A DNA stretch of 5,074 bases from Paracoccaceae bacterium (lineage in GTDB: Bacteria > Pseudomonadota > Alphaproteobacteria > Rhodobacterales > Rhodobacteraceae): NCBI GenBank assembly GCA_009920815.1, contig RFZH01000173.1, positions 1 through 5,074 of the forward strand. The letters are read 5' to 3'. Numbering within the stretch: the stretch's first letter is position 1; every line of letters starts with the position of its first letter. Under the pieces are notes generated by a model. It searched no databases, was not told the DNA's origin, and saw only the letters and a list, made by a program, of their open reading frames with translations. A program made the position numbers and the translations under genes. Positions 4,235 to 5,074 of this stretch are shown piece by piece.

Positions 4235-5074
4235 TTATGGCTTTGTAGAGATTGGCAAAATGATCCGAAATGCGCCACCGCGCTGGCCAGGTAAATAGGA
4301 AATCTCACCACTGAGACGGCCTATAATTTCACGACAGATCGCCAACCCCAATCCCGCACCGCCCGCCTTATTTTCGCCGACGCGTGCAAATTTTTCAAAA
4401 ATCAATTCTTGATCTTCTTTTGGAACCCCACTGCCATTATCCACAAAATCTGCGATAAACTGCCCTTGTTTATGGCGTAGTGTGATGACCAATTCAGGTT
4501 GTCGTGCATCACAATATTTGCGGGCATTGGCAATAAGATTAATAAACACTTGCCCCAAACGGTCAGGGTCTGTGTTTAACAATGGCAGCTGGTCGTCGGA
4601 CCACAATTTAATTGAAAAGGTTGACGACATATTTCCGGCACGCACCGTCGCGATGGCTCGGTTCACCAATTCATTCGGGTCCACTGCAACAATATTAAGA
4701 CTAACTTGTCCATTTTCCAGAACGCTAAGATCCAGCAAATCGTCCAACAGCCGTGTGAGCCGCGTTGCTTCGCCATGGATGATGGTTGCGTACTTGACCA
4801 TATCTGTGTCCGTAAGCCCAGCGCCGTCTTGCAAAATCTCGGAAAACGCAAGAATTGAGGTCATCGGCGTGCGCAGTTCATGGCTGATTTGGGATAGGAA
4901 CGCATCCTTTTGCACGGACAGCCGTGTCAGCTTTTCGTTCACTTGGCGCAGCTGACGCGCAGTTCTGGTCAGTTCGTTCGATTGCGCCTCTAAGCGGTTG
5001 GAATATTCCATCATTTGCGCAGTTTCGTCCGCCACAGCCATCAGATCTTGGACAGAAACAGATGCCCCACCAAC
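4235..5074 (-). CDS. Sensor histidine kinase, C-terminal part, probably CbrA-type; 5'-partial
   Basis: The frame stays open to the right edge of the window, where eleven more codons (VGGASVSVQDL) precede the first visible Met at 5041, so the gene starts outside. Numbering from that Met, a coiled-coil linker covers about 10-45, followed by a HisKA domain with FLSQISHELRTP (49-59, phospho-acceptor H54). The HATPase domain has an N box with N168 and N172 (INLIANARKY), a G1 box DNGSGVP (201-207), an F box FEKFAR (215-220) and a G2 box GAGLGLAI (228-235), and ends in ILPISTKP. All catalytic elements are intact. The linker SVQDLMAVADETAQ-(M)-MEYS followed by LEAQS resembles the segment before the kinase domain in CbrA-like sensors, which carry a sodium/solute symporter-like N-terminus; that part is not visible, so the architecture is inference. 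No receiver domain follows. The FliM-like gene lies 54 bp downstream. Confidence 0.9.
   Translation of the reverse strand, partial: VGGASVSVQDLMAVADETAQMMEYSNRLEAQSNELTRTARQLRQVNEKLTRLSVQKDAFLSQISHELRTPMTSILAFSEILQDGAGLTDTDMVKYATIIHGEATRLTRLLDDLLDLSVLENGQVSLNIVAVDPNELVNRAIATVRAGNMSSTFSIKLWSDDQLPLLNTDPDRLGQVFINLIANARKYCDARQPELVITLRHKQGQFIADFVDNGSGVPKEDQELIFEKFARVGENKAGGAGLGLAICREIIGRLSGEISYLPGQRGGAFRIILPISTKP

Noticed and set aside
4482..4955. 157-codon open frame on the + strand opposite the kinase
   Set aside because: It lies entirely opposite intact HisKA and HATPase motifs and has no recognisable protein features.

Overview
The window looks like chromosomal DNA of a marine, Roseobacter-type alphaproteobacterium (Rhodobacterales). 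This rests on gene content recognised from the proteins: a GapR/DUF2312 protein, a Rhodobacteraceae-type conserved hypothetical, a CbrA-type histidine kinase and a FliM-like SpoA-domain protein. Base composition is moderate, with AT-rich intergenic regions. No rRNA, tRNA, insertion sequence, phage gene or CRISPR array is visible, and coding density is high. Organism assignment is inference.

Layout. (1) 1-902: a conserved hypothetical protein whose 5' end lies outside the window (+ strand) converges on the small nucleoid-associated protein gene gapR (- strand). (2) 903-1239: a short divergent intergenic region, then a 71-residue two-helix membrane protein (+). (3) 1240-3201: the functional core. 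An AT-rich regulatory region with a 20-bp palindrome is followed by a three-gene + strand cassette: an ETHE1/Blh-type metallo-beta-lactamase-fold persulfide dioxygenase and two half-size YeeE/YedE-type membrane proteins (PmpA-like and PmpB-like, the latter DUF6691-like). An intrinsic terminator closes the cassette. (4) 3161-5074: a - strand pair, the C-terminal part of a histidine kinase (5' end outside the window) followed 54 bp downstream by an atypical FliM-like protein with a TTG start.

How they work together. The blh-pmpA-pmpB order matches the sulfide/persulfide detoxification cassette known from bigR operons of plant-associated bacteria and from other alphaproteobacteria: the dioxygenase oxidises glutathione persulfide to sulfite, and the paired YeeE-type proteins probably move a sulfur species across the inner membrane. 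No ArsR-family regulator gene (BigR/SqrR/YgaV) is present here, but the palindrome upstream of the cassette has the ATTC-N8-GAAT form I recall for SqrR-type sites, so control in trans is a reasonable hypothesis. The kinase and FliM-like genes may be co-transcribed; a functional link is speculative.

I do not see a clearly new system. The points most worth a second look are the operator-like palindromes, the terminator hairpin written inside the last codons of the convergent FliM-like gene, the hairpin between blh and pmpA, and the orphan FliM-like protein, which has no visible CheY-binding motif.
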